From positions 1 to 64,000 of the forward strand of contig NZ_JRJE01000008.1 of assembly GCF_000763295.1 (NCBI RefSeq): 64,000 nt of DNA. The letters are read 5' to 3'. The DNA comes from Thalassospira australica (GTDB lineage: Bacteria > Pseudomonadota > Alphaproteobacteria > Rhodospirillales > Thalassospiraceae). The notes beneath the pieces were generated by a model. It worked only from the letters and a program-made list of their open reading frames with translations. It searched no databases and was not told the origin of the DNA. Below, one piece after another: positions 44,137-52,858 of the stretch; position 1 is the first letter of the stretch; each line of letters opens with the position of its first letter. Position numbers and translations under genes: made by a program.

Positions 44137-45180
44137 ATGACTAAAATCCGCATTGCAGCGGTTGGAACCGGCTATTTCAGTCGGTTCCAGTATGCCGCAT
44201 GGAACAGGATCGAAGAAGCAAAGGTCGTTGCCGTTTGCAACCGAACGCTATCTGGCGCTCAGGATGTTGCAACTACATTTGGTATCGGACAGGTCTTTGA
44301 TGATTTTGTCGAAATGCTCGATACGGCAAAGCCCGATATTGTTGATGTCATCACACCGCCTGCCACCCATCTGGCTTATATTACCGAGGCAGCCAAACGC
44401 GGCGTGAATGTGATTTGCCAGAAACCTTTCTGCGAAGACCTCAACGATGCGATCAAGGCCGTGGAAGTTGCGGAAAAGGCAAACATCACGCTTGTCATCC
44501 ATGAAAACTTCCGTTTTCAACCCTGGTATTCAAAACTCGCCAACGAAATTTGCGACGGACAGCTTGGTGACCTTTATCAGGCGCAGTTCCGCCTGCGCCC
44601 GGGCGATGGTCAGGGACCAAATGCCTATCTTGCACGCCAGCCCTATTTTCAAAAGATGCCCCGTTTTCTGATCCATGAAACCGGTGTGCACTGGATCGAT
44701 ACATTCCGCTATCTGTTTGGCGAAATCGTTTCGGTGAATGCTGTTCTCAGGCGTTTGAACCCGGCAATTTCGGGCGAAGATGCGGGGCTTGTCGCCATGG
44801 AATTCGAAAGCGGACTTCTGGCTGTTCTGGATGGAAACCGCCTGTCAGATCATGTTGCTGAAAACCGGCGCTTGACCATGGGGGAAATGATGATCGAAGG
44901 ATCAGCAGGCACGCTTGCACTTGATGGAAATGCTAATATAACAATGCGCCCGCATGGTCAAAATCAAGCGGAACAACGCTACTATCAATGGAACGATATT
45001 GATTTTGGTGGCGACTGTGTTTATCGCCTGCAACGCCACGTGATAGATTCTCTGACGAACAACGGTCCATTGATGAATACTGGCCGGGAATATTTGCGCA
45101 ATTTGATCGTCGAACAGGCGGTCTACCGTGCAGCAGACGAAAACCGTACGATTCGCGTCGACTACTCGCAAGTTATTTGA
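44137..45180 (+). CDS. Gfo/Idh/MocA family oxidoreductase
   Basis: 347 aa. Rossmann motif AAVGTGYFSRFQYAAW (6-21), EKP equivalent NVICQKPFCEDL, and HETGVHWIDTFRYLFGEI carrying candidate catalytic His residues. NAD(P)-dependent oxidation of a sugar or acid sugar; could produce the lactone for the SMP-30 enzyme. 15 bp after the upstream dehydrogenase and 10 bp before the GntR gene, so one operon. Confidence 0.85.
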   Translation: MTKIRIAAVGTGYFSRFQYAAWNRIEEAKVVAVCNRTLSGAQDVATTFGIGQVFDDFVEMLDTAKPDIVDVITPPATHLAYITEAAKRGVNVICQKPFCEDLNDAIKAVEVAEKANITLVIHENFRFQPWYSKLANEICDGQLGDLYQAQFRLRPGDGQGPNAYLARQPYFQKMPRFLIHETGVHWIDTFRYLFGEIVSVNAVLRRLNPAISGEDAGLVAMEFESGLLAVLDGNRLSDHVAENRRLTMGEMMIEGSAGTLALDGNANITMRPHGQNQAEQRYYQWNDIDFGGDCVYRLQRHVIDSLTNNGPLMNTGREYLRNLIVEQAVYRAADENRTIRVDYSQVI

Positions 45181-45190
45181 AAGTAAGAAC

Positions 45191-45895
45191 ATGTCATCGG
45201 AATCCGTTCAGGCAGCACGCAACACAGACACCAAAATCAAATTGTCCCTGCCCGACCGCGCGTATCGCGAAATCAAACGCCGCATTCTTGAAAATGAAAT
45301 GCCGTCCGGCACCATCATGCTTGAAAGCGAGTTGGCCGACCTTCTTGATATGAGCAGAACCCCGGTACGCGAAGCACTCATACGCCTGTCGAATGAAGGA
45401 ATGGTCGAAGTACGCCCGCGTCATGGGATGCGTGTTTTGCCTGTTTCGCGTGACGACATGATCGAGATTTATGACATTCTCACCGCACTTGAATCCGAGG
45501 CAGCCGATCTTGTCGCTCGGCGCGGTTTGTCAGAACAGCAACTTGGTCAACTGACCGCCGCCGTTGACGAGATGGATCAGGCCCTTGAAAAGGATGACCT
45601 GACCGGATGGGCAAACGCAGATGAACGCTTTCACCTTTTACTGGTGGAGTTTTGTGGGAACAAGCGACTGACCAATATGGTGAACACGTTCTGGGATCAG
45701 TCCCACCGGGTACGCCTTCTGACACTTCGCCTACGCCCCAAACCAAGCGGCTCAAACGACGATCATCGCGCCGTTGTCGCGGCAATTGCGCGCAATGATC
45801 CGGATGCAGCCCGCGACCTTCACCGGCAACATCGTCTAAAAAGCGGTACGATGCTGGTTGAAATCCTCGAGAAGCATGGCCTTTCAAATGTCTAA
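45191..45895 (+). CDS. GntR-family regulator, FCD subgroup
   Basis: 234 aa. Winged helix SLPDRAYREIKRRILENEMPSGTIMLESELADLLDMSRTPVREALIRLSNEGMVEVRPRHGMRVLP (about 20-85), then an FCD ligand domain (about 90-225) with Asp/His metal-site residues (DERFH, DDHRAVVAAI). ATG 45191 is preceded by a weak site; a longer frame from 45128 lies in the neighbour. Last gene of the plus-strand unit; probable regulator of cluster 2 via 41890-41903. The 226 bp to the next gene hold only a short hairpin (45963-45988). Confidence 0.88.
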   Translation: MSSESVQAARNTDTKIKLSLPDRAYREIKRRILENEMPSGTIMLESELADLLDMSRTPVREALIRLSNEGMVEVRPRHGMRVLPVSRDDMIEIYDILTALESEAADLVARRGLSEQQLGQLTAAVDEMDQALEKDDLTGWANADERFHLLLVEFCGNKRLTNMVNTFWDQSHRVRLLTLRLRPKPSGSNDDHRAVVAAIARNDPDAARDLHRQHRLKSGTMLVEILEKHGLSNV

Positions 45896-46070
45896 GTGAG
45901 AACCACAATGTTCTCTCCTGTGCAACGAAACCCTCTTCCTACGGATGTGTATCTACTTTTCCGCTTGGAGAACTATATTGCTCCAAGCTGTCGGTGCTTA
46001 AATTGGCGTGTCGAGCAACCCGGCAAGCACCATTTAATATGCACATGATTGATTTTCAGGAACATTCTTG

Positions 46071-46113
46071 GAAAAAACGACGGGACCGTTTGCCGTGAGG
46101 AAACGGCCCCGTC
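46071..46113 (-). terminator. Rho-independent terminator of the TRAP operon
   Basis: GACGGGACCGTTT pairs with AAACGGCCCCGTC (one A-C mismatch); on the minus strand it is followed by GTTTTTTCC. It lies just past the dctM stop. Confidence 0.88.
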
Positions 46114-46121
46114 CAATCGCA

Positions 46122-47399
46122 TCAGCGATAAAGCATATTGGGCAGCCACATCGCGAAGCCTGGAATAAACGTTATCAGCATCAAAACGATAACCAGTGGC
46201 ACCAGGAACGGCATGGTGGCAGAGACGCAACGCTCAAACTTCACGCCAGACACTTGCGACAATACATACAAGACCATCCCGACAGGCGGCGTTAGCAACC
46301 CGAGCATAAGGTTCATGATCAAGACAACGCCCAGATGAACAGGATCAATACCAACGGCCACGGCGACCGGCAAAAGCACGGGAACAAGAATTGTGATGGC
46401 CGCGATGGTTTCCATGAAAAGCCCCACAAGAAGGACCACCACGGAAATGATCGCAAGTATCAAATACTTGTTGTCAGAAAATGCCAGTAGATATTCGCTC
46501 AGATTGGCAGCGACCTGCGCTGCTGTCAGGATCCATGCAAAAATCGCTGCCGACGCCACGATCATTAAAATCGAGGCCGACGTCTGAACCGTGTCCATAG
46601 ACACACGCGCCAACGAACGCCACGTCAGTGTCCGATATACCACCACGCCAAGGAACAGTGCGTATGCAACCGCGGCAACGGCAGATTCGGTGGGCGTGAA
46701 AGCCCCCGTGATAATGCCGCCAATGATAATGGCCGGTGTAAAAAGTGGTAAAATCGCCGCACGGAACGTAACCCAAAGCCGATAAAACTCAAACCGGGCA
46801 TCCCGCGGGTAATTACGACGGCGCGCATACCAGGCAACCATCACCATAAGAGAAACCGCCATAAGCAGTCCGGGTATGATCCCGGCCGTAAACAGCTCAC
46901 CGATTGATACCGATGCCATCACACCATAAATCACAAGCGGCAAAGAGGGCGGAATAATTGGCCCAATCGTAGATGAAGCTGCCGTTACCCCGACCGAAAA
47001 ATCGGTGTCATACCCGGCATCACGCATCGCCTTGATTTCAATTGTGCCAAGCCCGCCTGCATCTGCAACAGCAGCACCTGACATCCCCGCGAACAACACA
47101 CTGGCCCCGACATTGACATGCCCGAGCCCACCGTGCATCCAGCCAACAAGCGCACGCGCAAACGCAAATATCTTATTGGTAATACCGGCTGTATTCATCA
47201 GGTGACCGGCTAGGATGAAGAATGGAATAGCCAAAAGCGGAAAGCTATCAACACCATTAATCATGTTATGTGCCAGAACGACACTCGGAACGCCTTCAAC
47301 CAGAATGTAAACCAATGAAGACGTCGCAAGAGCGAACGCCACCGGAACGCCAACTGTGAGCATCACAGCCAGCATAGCAAACATCAAAATCAAACCCAT
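46122..47399 (-). CDS. dctM: TRAP transporter large permease (DctM)
   Basis: 425 aa, about 12 membrane helices. Signatures VPVAFALATSSLVYILVEG, AIPFFILAGHLMNTAGIT, GMSGAAVADAGGLG and ASSTIGPIIPPSLPLVIYG are diagnostic. Sodium-driven uptake subunit. Starts 1 bp after dctQ. Substrate unknown; the FadR-type operator before dctP links it to the aldA operon. Confidence 0.93.
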   Translation of the reverse strand: MGLILMFAMLAVMLTVGVPVAFALATSSLVYILVEGVPSVVLAHNMINGVDSFPLLAIPFFILAGHLMNTAGITNKIFAFARALVGWMHGGLGHVNVGASVLFAGMSGAAVADAGGLGTIEIKAMRDAGYDTDFSVGVTAASSTIGPIIPPSLPLVIYGVMASVSIGELFTAGIIPGLLMAVSLMVMVAWYARRRNYPRDARFEFYRLWVTFRAAILPLFTPAIIIGGIITGAFTPTESAVAAVAYALFLGVVVYRTLTWRSLARVSMDTVQTSASILMIVASAAIFAWILTAAQVAANLSEYLLAFSDNKYLILAIISVVVLLVGLFMETIAAITILVPVLLPVAVAVGIDPVHLGVVLIMNLMLGLLTPPVGMVLYVLSQVSGVKFERCVSATMPFLVPLVIVLMLITFIPGFAMWLPNMLYR

Positions 47400-47400
47400 T

Positions 47401-47988
47401 TTAGATTTCCGCCTCGATTTCGGCTTCCAGTTTGGTATGCGTGATTTCCTCGCCGCTCTGACGCCAATACCGCAAAACGTTTCGTACTGACATTAACGCC
47501 ATCGCAAAGAATGAAACTGCTACCGTCCAGTAAATGATGCTTTTTGGCAGGTCGATCGAAACCATTTTTTGGGAATGCGTACGTTGTGCCAGCTCAACCG
47601 TCAGCCAACCGGCATAGGCACAGAAAGCCACAACAATGCACTCAATGACAATCGCCAGGACTTTGACATTTGATACCGAAAGATAGCGATAGAAAAACTG
47701 CAAAAAGATATGCGACCCACGTCGCACACAGGTCACAGATCCAACAAAGCACAGCAAAATCAGAAGATATCGCGCAATTTCCTCGGTCCATCCCAGTGAA
47801 TCATTGAGGAAGTACCGCGTGAAAAACTGCAAAAAGACGATCAGGAAAAGTCCCCAGAAAATCGCCAAAACAGGCCAATCGACAGGCCGAATGTCAGCAA
47901 GATCAATCTTTTCGACACCCGTTACCATATCGGCACTTTCTTTTGACGGATCGGTCGACCCGTCATGCACATTTTTTGAATACGCCAA
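47401..47988 (-). CDS. dctQ: TRAP transporter small permease (DctQ)
   Basis: Four membrane helices (VLAIFWGLFLIVFLQFF, YLLILLCFVGSVTCV, VLAIVIECIVVAFCAYAGWL, YWTVAVSFFAMALMS), with SLGWTEEIARYLLI typical of DctQ. Start uncertain: TTG 47988 has a good GGGAGAA site and gives 195 aa; ATG 47928 gives 175 aa. A reading from 48069 would overlap dctP and the hairpin and is rejected. Confidence 0.85.
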   Translation of the reverse strand: MAYSKNVHDGSTDPSKESADMVTGVEKIDLADIRPVDWPVLAIFWGLFLIVFLQFFTRYFLNDSLGWTEEIARYLLILLCFVGSVTCVRRGSHIFLQFFYRYLSVSNVKVLAIVIECIVVAFCAYAGWLTVELAQRTHSQKMVSIDLPKSIIYWTVAVSFFAMALMSVRNVLRYWRQSGEEITHTKLEAEIEAEI

Positions 47989-48018
47989 TTCGTTTCTCCC
48001 ATACGCCAAATGACGAAA

Positions 48019-48044
48019 CAGTTCCCGGCCGAAACCGGGAACTG
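48019..48044 (-). promoter_or_regulatory. Intra-operon stem-loop between dctP and dctQ
   Basis: CAGTTCCCGG pairs perfectly over 10 bp with CCGGGAACTG, 6-nt loop; followed on the minus strand by TTTCGTC. Likely 3'-end protection or attenuation for the binding-protein mRNA. Confidence 0.7.
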
Positions 48045-48065
48045 AAACACCGCCAATAATTTGGA

Positions 48066-49055
48066 TCAATCGGCGTCTGGAATTGCTTGCATGCGTTTGT
48101 AAACGTCAGGCTCCCAAGGCATATCACTGCTCAACAGTGCGGGCTGCACGGCATCCATAAAGGGTTGGCGATCCACTTCATTGACCGTAACCCCCTGCTC
48201 GCGGAACCATTCAACCAATGTGTTCTCTGCGTGAACAATTTCAGCGGACGCCCATTCAGCTGACTCCTGAAGGACTTCCTTGAGCGCGGCACGATCTTCC
48301 TCGCTCATTGCGTCCAGACGAGAGCCAGACGCAACCGTCACCAGCGAATTCACAAGATGGGCGGTCAGATTGATATGTGACTGAACTTCGTAAAATTTCT
48401 TGAACTTGATTGTCGGCAGCGGGTTTTCCTGTGCATCGACGACCCCCTGCTGCAGCGCCAAATACACCTCGGAAAATGCAAGTGGCGTCGGGTTTGCGCC
48501 CGTTTCTTTCGGGAACAACACATAAGCTGGCGCATTCGGAACTCGGATCTTCAGGCCCTTCATGTCTTCGGGCTTGAGTATCGGTTTGTTCGACGTTACC
48601 TGACGTGCGCCATAATAGGTAAGTGCCACAATTTCGTTGCCAGACGCGTTCTTGTAACCTTCGGACAGTTCAGCGAACAAATCGCTGTTACGATATGCTT
48701 CCCAATGCTTGTAACCACGTAGCGTAAACGGGAAGTCCGAAATTGCAATCGGGCCGTAGTTACGAGAGGCAAAACCTACCCCCGTATAAATGATATCGAC
48801 AGTCCCAAGAGAAAGTCCTTCGTTAATCGCGACTTCTTTGCCAAGTGACGAAGCCGGGAATACCTTTATCTCGTAGCGACCATCGGTGCGCTCTTCAAGG
48901 GCCTTGGCAGCGCGAAGGGCAGCTTCATGGTATGGGGTGCCGACTTCGTAAACATGTGCAAAGTTCAAAACTTCCTGCGCGCTGGCTGACGCCACGCCCG
49001 CAGACAGCAATGCGCCACAAGCAGCACCTAGGATCTTGTTCAATTTGAGATTCAT
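48066..49055 (-). CDS. dctP: TRAP transporter substrate-binding protein (DctP)
   Basis: 329 aa. Signal peptide with cleavage after SAQA/ASAQ at about 26. Mature domain: NFAHVYEVGTPYHEAALRAAKALEERT, LKIRVPNAPAYVLFPKETGANPTPLAFSEVYLALQQGVVDAQENPL, which includes the conserved Arg (RVPNAP) that binds the substrate carboxylate. An organic acid, perhaps a sugar acid, is the expected ligand. Promoter with operator upstream. Confidence 0.92.
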   Translation of the reverse strand: MNLKLNKILGAACGALLSAGVASASAQEVLNFAHVYEVGTPYHEAALRAAKALEERTDGRYEIKVFPASSLGKEVAINEGLSLGTVDIIYTGVGFASRNYGPIAISDFPFTLRGYKHWEAYRNSDLFAELSEGYKNASGNEIVALTYYGARQVTSNKPILKPEDMKGLKIRVPNAPAYVLFPKETGANPTPLAFSEVYLALQQGVVDAQENPLPTIKFKKFYEVQSHINLTAHLVNSLVTVASGSRLDAMSEEDRAALKEVLQESAEWASAEIVHAENTLVEWFREQGVTVNEVDRQPFMDAVQPALLSSDMPWEPDVYKRMQAIPDAD

Positions 49056-49230
49056 TATTTCCTCCCTGAGGATTGATCAAAAACCCCACCTGATCCAACC
49101 AAAACAAGATTCGGTAGCTGAACCCGGTTGGGAAATTATCGGCCTGTTCGGCTCTTTTTCTTTTAAGTTCCGGCAGATAACCGACGTTTCTCAGCATCGG
49201 ACTTGCCAGAGAGCATGTCTTGCACCATAA

Positions 49231-49245
49231 TTTGGTACGACCAAA
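49231..49245. promoter_or_regulatory. FadR-type GntR operator before the TRAP operon
   Basis: TTTGGTACGACCAAA: perfect 6-3-6 inverted repeat matching the FadR-subfamily pattern TGGTnnnACCA. On the other strand it is identical to the aldA-promoter operator at 52821-52835. It lies just downstream of the predicted minus-strand promoter, within the 357-bp dctP / GntR gap. Confidence 0.75.
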
Positions 49246-49253
49246 CTTTAGGG

Positions 49254-49282
49254 AGTTAATAATTTCGACACAGAAAGGTCAA
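49254..49282 (-). promoter_or_regulatory. Predicted promoter of the TRAP operon
   Basis: On the minus strand TTGACC (49282-49277) is followed by TATTAA (15-bp spacing) or TTAACT (17-bp spacing). The operator 49231-49245 would cover the start region, consistent with repression. Confidence 0.45.
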
Positions 49283-49412
49283 CGGTTTTTTCTACCCAGC
49301 GTAAAAAACCTTCCAGAACTTATCCTGTTTGTGTAGGTTCCGGCTGCCTTACCCTGCCTTTAAATCCGGATAGTATTTGGCAGTATTCGCCGCCATATGA
49401 GATAAAGCTTGC

Positions 49413-50186
49413 ATGAAACGCCACGCACCCGACAAGCAGACTTCTGCTGCACAATTGGTCAACCAGACCAGCACTGATACAACACGCACCGGTCGTGCTG
49501 CGGACGAGATCGTGCGCCATATCGAAAAGAAAATTGTGTCCGGGGCATTACCAGACCGAAGCCCGCTGCCGGCCGAACGCGACCTTATGACCCAATTTGG
49601 CACCAGCCGCACGGTTGTACGAGAGGCGATTACAGCACTTTCCAATCGTGGTCTGATCGAAAACCGTCCTCGTTTCAGGCCGATTGTGCGAAAGCCGGGA
49701 TACGAAACCATCATTCGAAATGCCGACAGTATTGTTGGTCATCTCTTGTCGGAAAATCACGGTGTAAAGAACCTTTATGATACCCGTGTTTTCATAGAAC
49801 GCGCCCTGGTTAGAGAAGCCGCCCTGAATGCGCAAACTGCCGATATCCGCAGACTTAAAAGCGCACTTCTTGCCAATGAAAAGTCTATTGATGACTCAAC
49901 TCTTTTCTATGAAACAGACATTGCGTTTCACGGGGTTCTCTATGAGGTACCCAGAAACCCTATTTTCCCGGCTGTTCATCAGGCTTATTTGTCATGGCTT
50001 GCGCCGCACTGGCGTAAAATGCCGCGCTCGCCGGAACGTAACCTTGTGAACTTCAAAAGCCATCAGGCGATCGCCGAAGCCATTTTCGAACGTGACGCAG
50101 AAGCAGCCGACGAGGCCCTTACCCGTCACTTGCACGCCGCATGGGAATATGTGCGCGTAACGTTCGAGCCCGAAGAATCAGACTAG
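49413..50186 (+). CDS. GntR-family regulator, FadR subgroup
   Basis: 257 aa. Winged helix about 25-95: GALPDRSPLPAERDLMTQFGTSRTVVREAITALSNRGLIENRPRFRPIV, with the canonical SRTVVREA recognition helix; C-terminal FCD domain ending HLHAAWEYVRVTF. Divergent from the TRAP operon and adjacent to the TTTGGT-N3-ACCAAA operator, so likely its repressor. Paralogue of 51947-52690. Ribosome site weak. Confidence 0.88.
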   Translation: MKRHAPDKQTSAAQLVNQTSTDTTRTGRAADEIVRHIEKKIVSGALPDRSPLPAERDLMTQFGTSRTVVREAITALSNRGLIENRPRFRPIVRKPGYETIIRNADSIVGHLLSENHGVKNLYDTRVFIERALVREAALNAQTADIRRLKSALLANEKSIDDSTLFYETDIAFHGVLYEVPRNPIFPAVHQAYLSWLAPHWRKMPRSPERNLVNFKSHQAIAEAIFERDAEAADEALTRHLHAAWEYVRVTFEPEESD

Positions 50187-50227
50187 ACAGCAAAGTTATG
50201 TCGGCTTGGGGCTGACACTTTGCTGTC
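50186..50227. terminator. Bidirectional hairpin between convergent GntR and GMC genes
   Basis: GACAGCAAAGT pairs perfectly over 11 bp with ACTTTGCTGTC; the loop can form a second short stem (GTCGGC/GCTGAC). No U-run on the plus strand, so termination is inferred from the convergent position. Confidence 0.5.
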
Positions 50228-50236
50228 GGTGTGTTC

Positions 50237-51859
50237 TCAGGCCTTTCCCATAATGAAATCTGCGCAACGATCGCCAAGCATCATTGCAACAGAATTCGTG
50301 TTCCCCGCATTGATATCTGGCACGGCAGACATATCGCAAACTCGTATGTTTTCGATGCCGCGAAGGCGCATTCGAGAATCCAGAACAGCCATATCATCCC
50401 CATCAGCCCCCATGCGACAGGTTCCAGCCGGATGATAATTGGTTTTCACAAACCGTTTGCAATGCGCGATCAGGGCCTCATCACTCAGATCCTTGGGGTC
50501 AGGTGCAACAAAACGCTCGACCTTTTCCCTTAACGGGCTCTTCTGGAAAGCTTCGATGAAGAACCCCTGACCGGCGACCATTGCCTGCATATCCCGAGGG
50601 TCTTTTAGCAGGTTGGGCGATACGACAGGCATTTCGCCCGGATCTGCCGATCTAAGCCGAACCGTTCCGCGCGAAACCGGCTTCACCACAACCGTGGTAA
50701 CCGTAAGCCCATGAGTATCCTTTACACTTTTCGCCAATTCGCGGTCCAGATACACAATGGGAACGCAAAATGCCTGTATTGTTGGATCTCCGTCCGGATC
50801 AAGCGGATTGACAAAGGCACCGGCCTCGACGCCTGCTGACGTTACAGGCCCCGAACCAAATAACTTGAACTGCAAACCGTTGCGCAACATGCGCCAACCA
50901 TCCCCCTGACCGAAATACCCATACGGGCCATTGGCGGTGGTAATAATTGGCACCTCCGGGTGATCAATAAGGTTTTCGCCGATGCCCGTCAGATTTTCGA
51001 TACACTCGACGCCATGTTGCGAAAGTTGATCGGCAGGCCCGATCCCCGACAACATTAATATCTTTGGCGTGATCAATGCTCCCGCAGCGACAATCACCTC
51101 TTGGGTTGCTTGCACTTCATGATGCCGACCGCTCTTGTCTCGATACATCACCCCAGTCGCACGACCGTTTTTGGTGACGATCCGTTGAACTTCAGCCTGC
51201 AATCGTATTTCGAGATTGGGGTTGTTCTTTTGCGGCTCCAGATAGGCATAGGCCGCGCTGGAACGACGCCCGTTACGGTTCATGAATTGATAAAATCCGC
51301 ATCCGCGCTGGGATGAACCGTTAAAGTCGTGATTATAGGGTTCCCCAAGAGCCTGAACCGCTTGCACGAACCAACGCGACATTTCGTTGATATGTCCCGG
51401 ATCCGAAACCATCATCGGCCCATCTGGCTGATGCAGCTCATTGTTCAATCGGTTATTGCCAGCCATGCGCTTGAAATGCGGCAACACATCCTTCCATGCC
51501 CACCCTGCGGATTGATTGTTTCCACGCAAGATTTTGTGCCACTCGTCGTAATCGGATGGTCGCCCGCGGATGTAAACCTGCGCATTAACCGACGATCCCC
51601 CACCCAGTACATTACCCTGCGGAATTTCATGTGACCGACCACCAAGGTGCTCCTGCGCTGAGGTTTTGTGGTAACGCATATATTTGCTGCCCTTGATCAT
51701 CTTGAAAATGCCCGGCGGCATATCAAGCAAGGGATGGCGATGAGAATAACCCGCTTCGAGGATCAGAATTCGGGCACCACTATCAGCGGCCAGTCGCGCG
51801 GCCACGACAGAACCAGCCGATCCACCGCCGATTACAATATAATCAAATCTGTCGCTCAT
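50237..51859 (-). CDS. GMC-family FAD oxidoreductase (choline dehydrogenase-like)
   Basis: 540 aa. FAD motif DYIVIGGGSAGSVVAARLA (6-24), GMC signatures GNVLGGGSSVNAQVYIRGRPSDYDEW and GALITPKILMLSGIGP, and C-terminal NYHPAGTCRMG with catalytic His plus NTNSVAMMLG. Oxidises an alcohol or polyol to an aldehyde, passing electrons to a quinone or other acceptor. No betaine genes nearby, so choline is unlikely. Probably transcribed with the GntR gene upstream (87-bp gap). Confidence 0.88.
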   Translation of the reverse strand: MSDRFDYIVIGGGSAGSVVAARLAADSGARILILEAGYSHRHPLLDMPPGIFKMIKGSKYMRYHKTSAQEHLGGRSHEIPQGNVLGGGSSVNAQVYIRGRPSDYDEWHKILRGNNQSAGWAWKDVLPHFKRMAGNNRLNNELHQPDGPMMVSDPGHINEMSRWFVQAVQALGEPYNHDFNGSSQRGCGFYQFMNRNGRRSSAAYAYLEPQKNNPNLEIRLQAEVQRIVTKNGRATGVMYRDKSGRHHEVQATQEVIVAAGALITPKILMLSGIGPADQLSQHGVECIENLTGIGENLIDHPEVPIITTANGPYGYFGQGDGWRMLRNGLQFKLFGSGPVTSAGVEAGAFVNPLDPDGDPTIQAFCVPIVYLDRELAKSVKDTHGLTVTTVVVKPVSRGTVRLRSADPGEMPVVSPNLLKDPRDMQAMVAGQGFFIEAFQKSPLREKVERFVAPDPKDLSDEALIAHCKRFVKTNYHPAGTCRMGADGDDMAVLDSRMRLRGIENIRVCDMSAVPDINAGNTNSVAMMLGDRCADFIMGKA

Positions 51860-51946
51860 GGCGCCCTCCGTTAGAAACGATTGAAATCCGTAATTTTGGG
51901 GAACATGTTTTTTTGTTCTGCTCGCTGATGAGGGAATGCCAGCACA

Positions 51947-52690
51947 TCAAAATGTTACCCGGACATACTCCCAGGCAGCGTCCAGATGCCGTCGCAAAGC
52001 GTCTTCTGCTGCGTCCGCATCGCGGTCTTCAATTGCCTGAAAAATTGCCTTATGGCTTAGAAAGTTGACCTTGTTTCGGTCGATTGACCGGAACATTTTC
52101 CCCCAATAGGGCGCCAACCAGGATGTGTATGCCTTATGCATTGGCGGGAATATGGGGTTTTTGGCGATTTCATAAAGCAATCCGTGGAACGCGATATCTG
52201 TAGCGTAGAATGCATCCGAATCGTTAATTGCCGCCTTGTTAGCCCCCAGCGCTGCACGCAATTTTGCAATGTCTTCCTTGCGCGCGTTGCGTGCGGCATT
52301 TCTTGCCAAGCCAACTTCAACAAACAAGCGGCATTCATATAAATTACGCACGCCATCTGATTGCCCCAGCAAACGATGCACAACGCCTTCGACTGCAGAA
52401 AGCGCCGTACCATAGGTCGGGCGCTGTACCGTTGGCCGACATCGGGCTTTCGTAGCGATCAACCCGCGATACTCCAGCAACTTTAATGCACGGCTTACCG
52501 CCAAACGACCTGCATTGTGCTTCTGCATCAATTCACGCTGGGATGGCAGCATTTCACCATTTTCGATGCGGCCTTCCGCTATCTCATGCTCAATCTTGCT
52601 GGCAATACGGGCAGCCCCCTGAAGGTCAGCGGCTCTAAGACCTTCGTTTTCAAAGGCACCCTGAGTGTCATTTTCCAGTGAACCATTCAT
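51947..52690 (-). CDS. GntR-family regulator, FadR subgroup, with atypical recognition helix
   Basis: 247 aa from ATG 52690 (AGAGG site); ATG 52723 would run into the operator. The ligand domain closely matches the regulator at 49413-50186 (DIAFHGLLYE, HLDAAWEYVRVTF), but the DNA-binding part reads PSQRELMQKHNAGRLAVSRALKLLEYRGLIA, lacking the usual SRTxVREAL. Divergent from aldA. It may recognise the same palindrome with altered affinity or compete with its paralogue. Confidence 0.85.
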   Translation of the reverse strand: MNGSLENDTQGAFENEGLRAADLQGAARIASKIEHEIAEGRIENGEMLPSQRELMQKHNAGRLAVSRALKLLEYRGLIATKARCRPTVQRPTYGTALSAVEGVVHRLLGQSDGVRNLYECRLFVEVGLARNAARNARKEDIAKLRAALGANKAAINDSDAFYATDIAFHGLLYEIAKNPIFPPMHKAYTSWLAPYWGKMFRSIDRNKVNFLSHKAIFQAIEDRDADAAEDALRRHLDAAWEYVRVTF

Positions 52691-52724
52691 GCGACGTCGC
52701 CTCTTTACGATCTGTTTCGGCATT

Positions 52725-52739
52725 TTTAATACGACCAAA
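52725..52739. promoter_or_regulatory. Imperfect operator in front of the GntR gene at 51947-52690
   Basis: TTTAATACGACCAAA keeps the spacer and right half (ACGACCAAA) of the 49231-49245 operator, with the left half degenerate. Position 35 bp before the start suggests autoregulation. Confidence 0.55.
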
Positions 52740-52793
52740 TATTGATTTTAGTAATCTAAAAAACCCATTTTTCCGCAATCAACAAGAAAATTA

Positions 52794-52823
52794 TTGACGA
52801 AATTGCGAACTTGCACATATTTT
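52794..52823 (+). promoter_or_regulatory. Predicted promoter of the aldA-ytfQRT operon
   Basis: TTGACG (52794-52799) with an AT-rich -10 (CATATT, ATATTT or TATTTT) after 16-18 bp. The operator 52821-52835 overlaps the -10/start region. Confidence 0.5.
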
Positions 52824-52835
52824 GGTCGTACCAAA
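52821..52835. promoter_or_regulatory. FadR-type GntR operator at the aldA promoter
   Basis: TTTGGTCGTACCAAA, a perfect inverted repeat, is the exact reverse complement of the TRAP-operon site at 49231-49245. A bound GntR protein would block the promoter. Confidence 0.75.
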
Positions 52836-52858
52836 TAAAAAACGATCCAGGAGGAAGA

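Noticed and set aside
50237-51859. Naming the GMC oxidoreductase betA (choline dehydrogenase)
   Set aside because: No betaine aldehyde dehydrogenase, BetI or choline transporter is nearby; the neighbours are sugar-acid regulators, so only the family is given.
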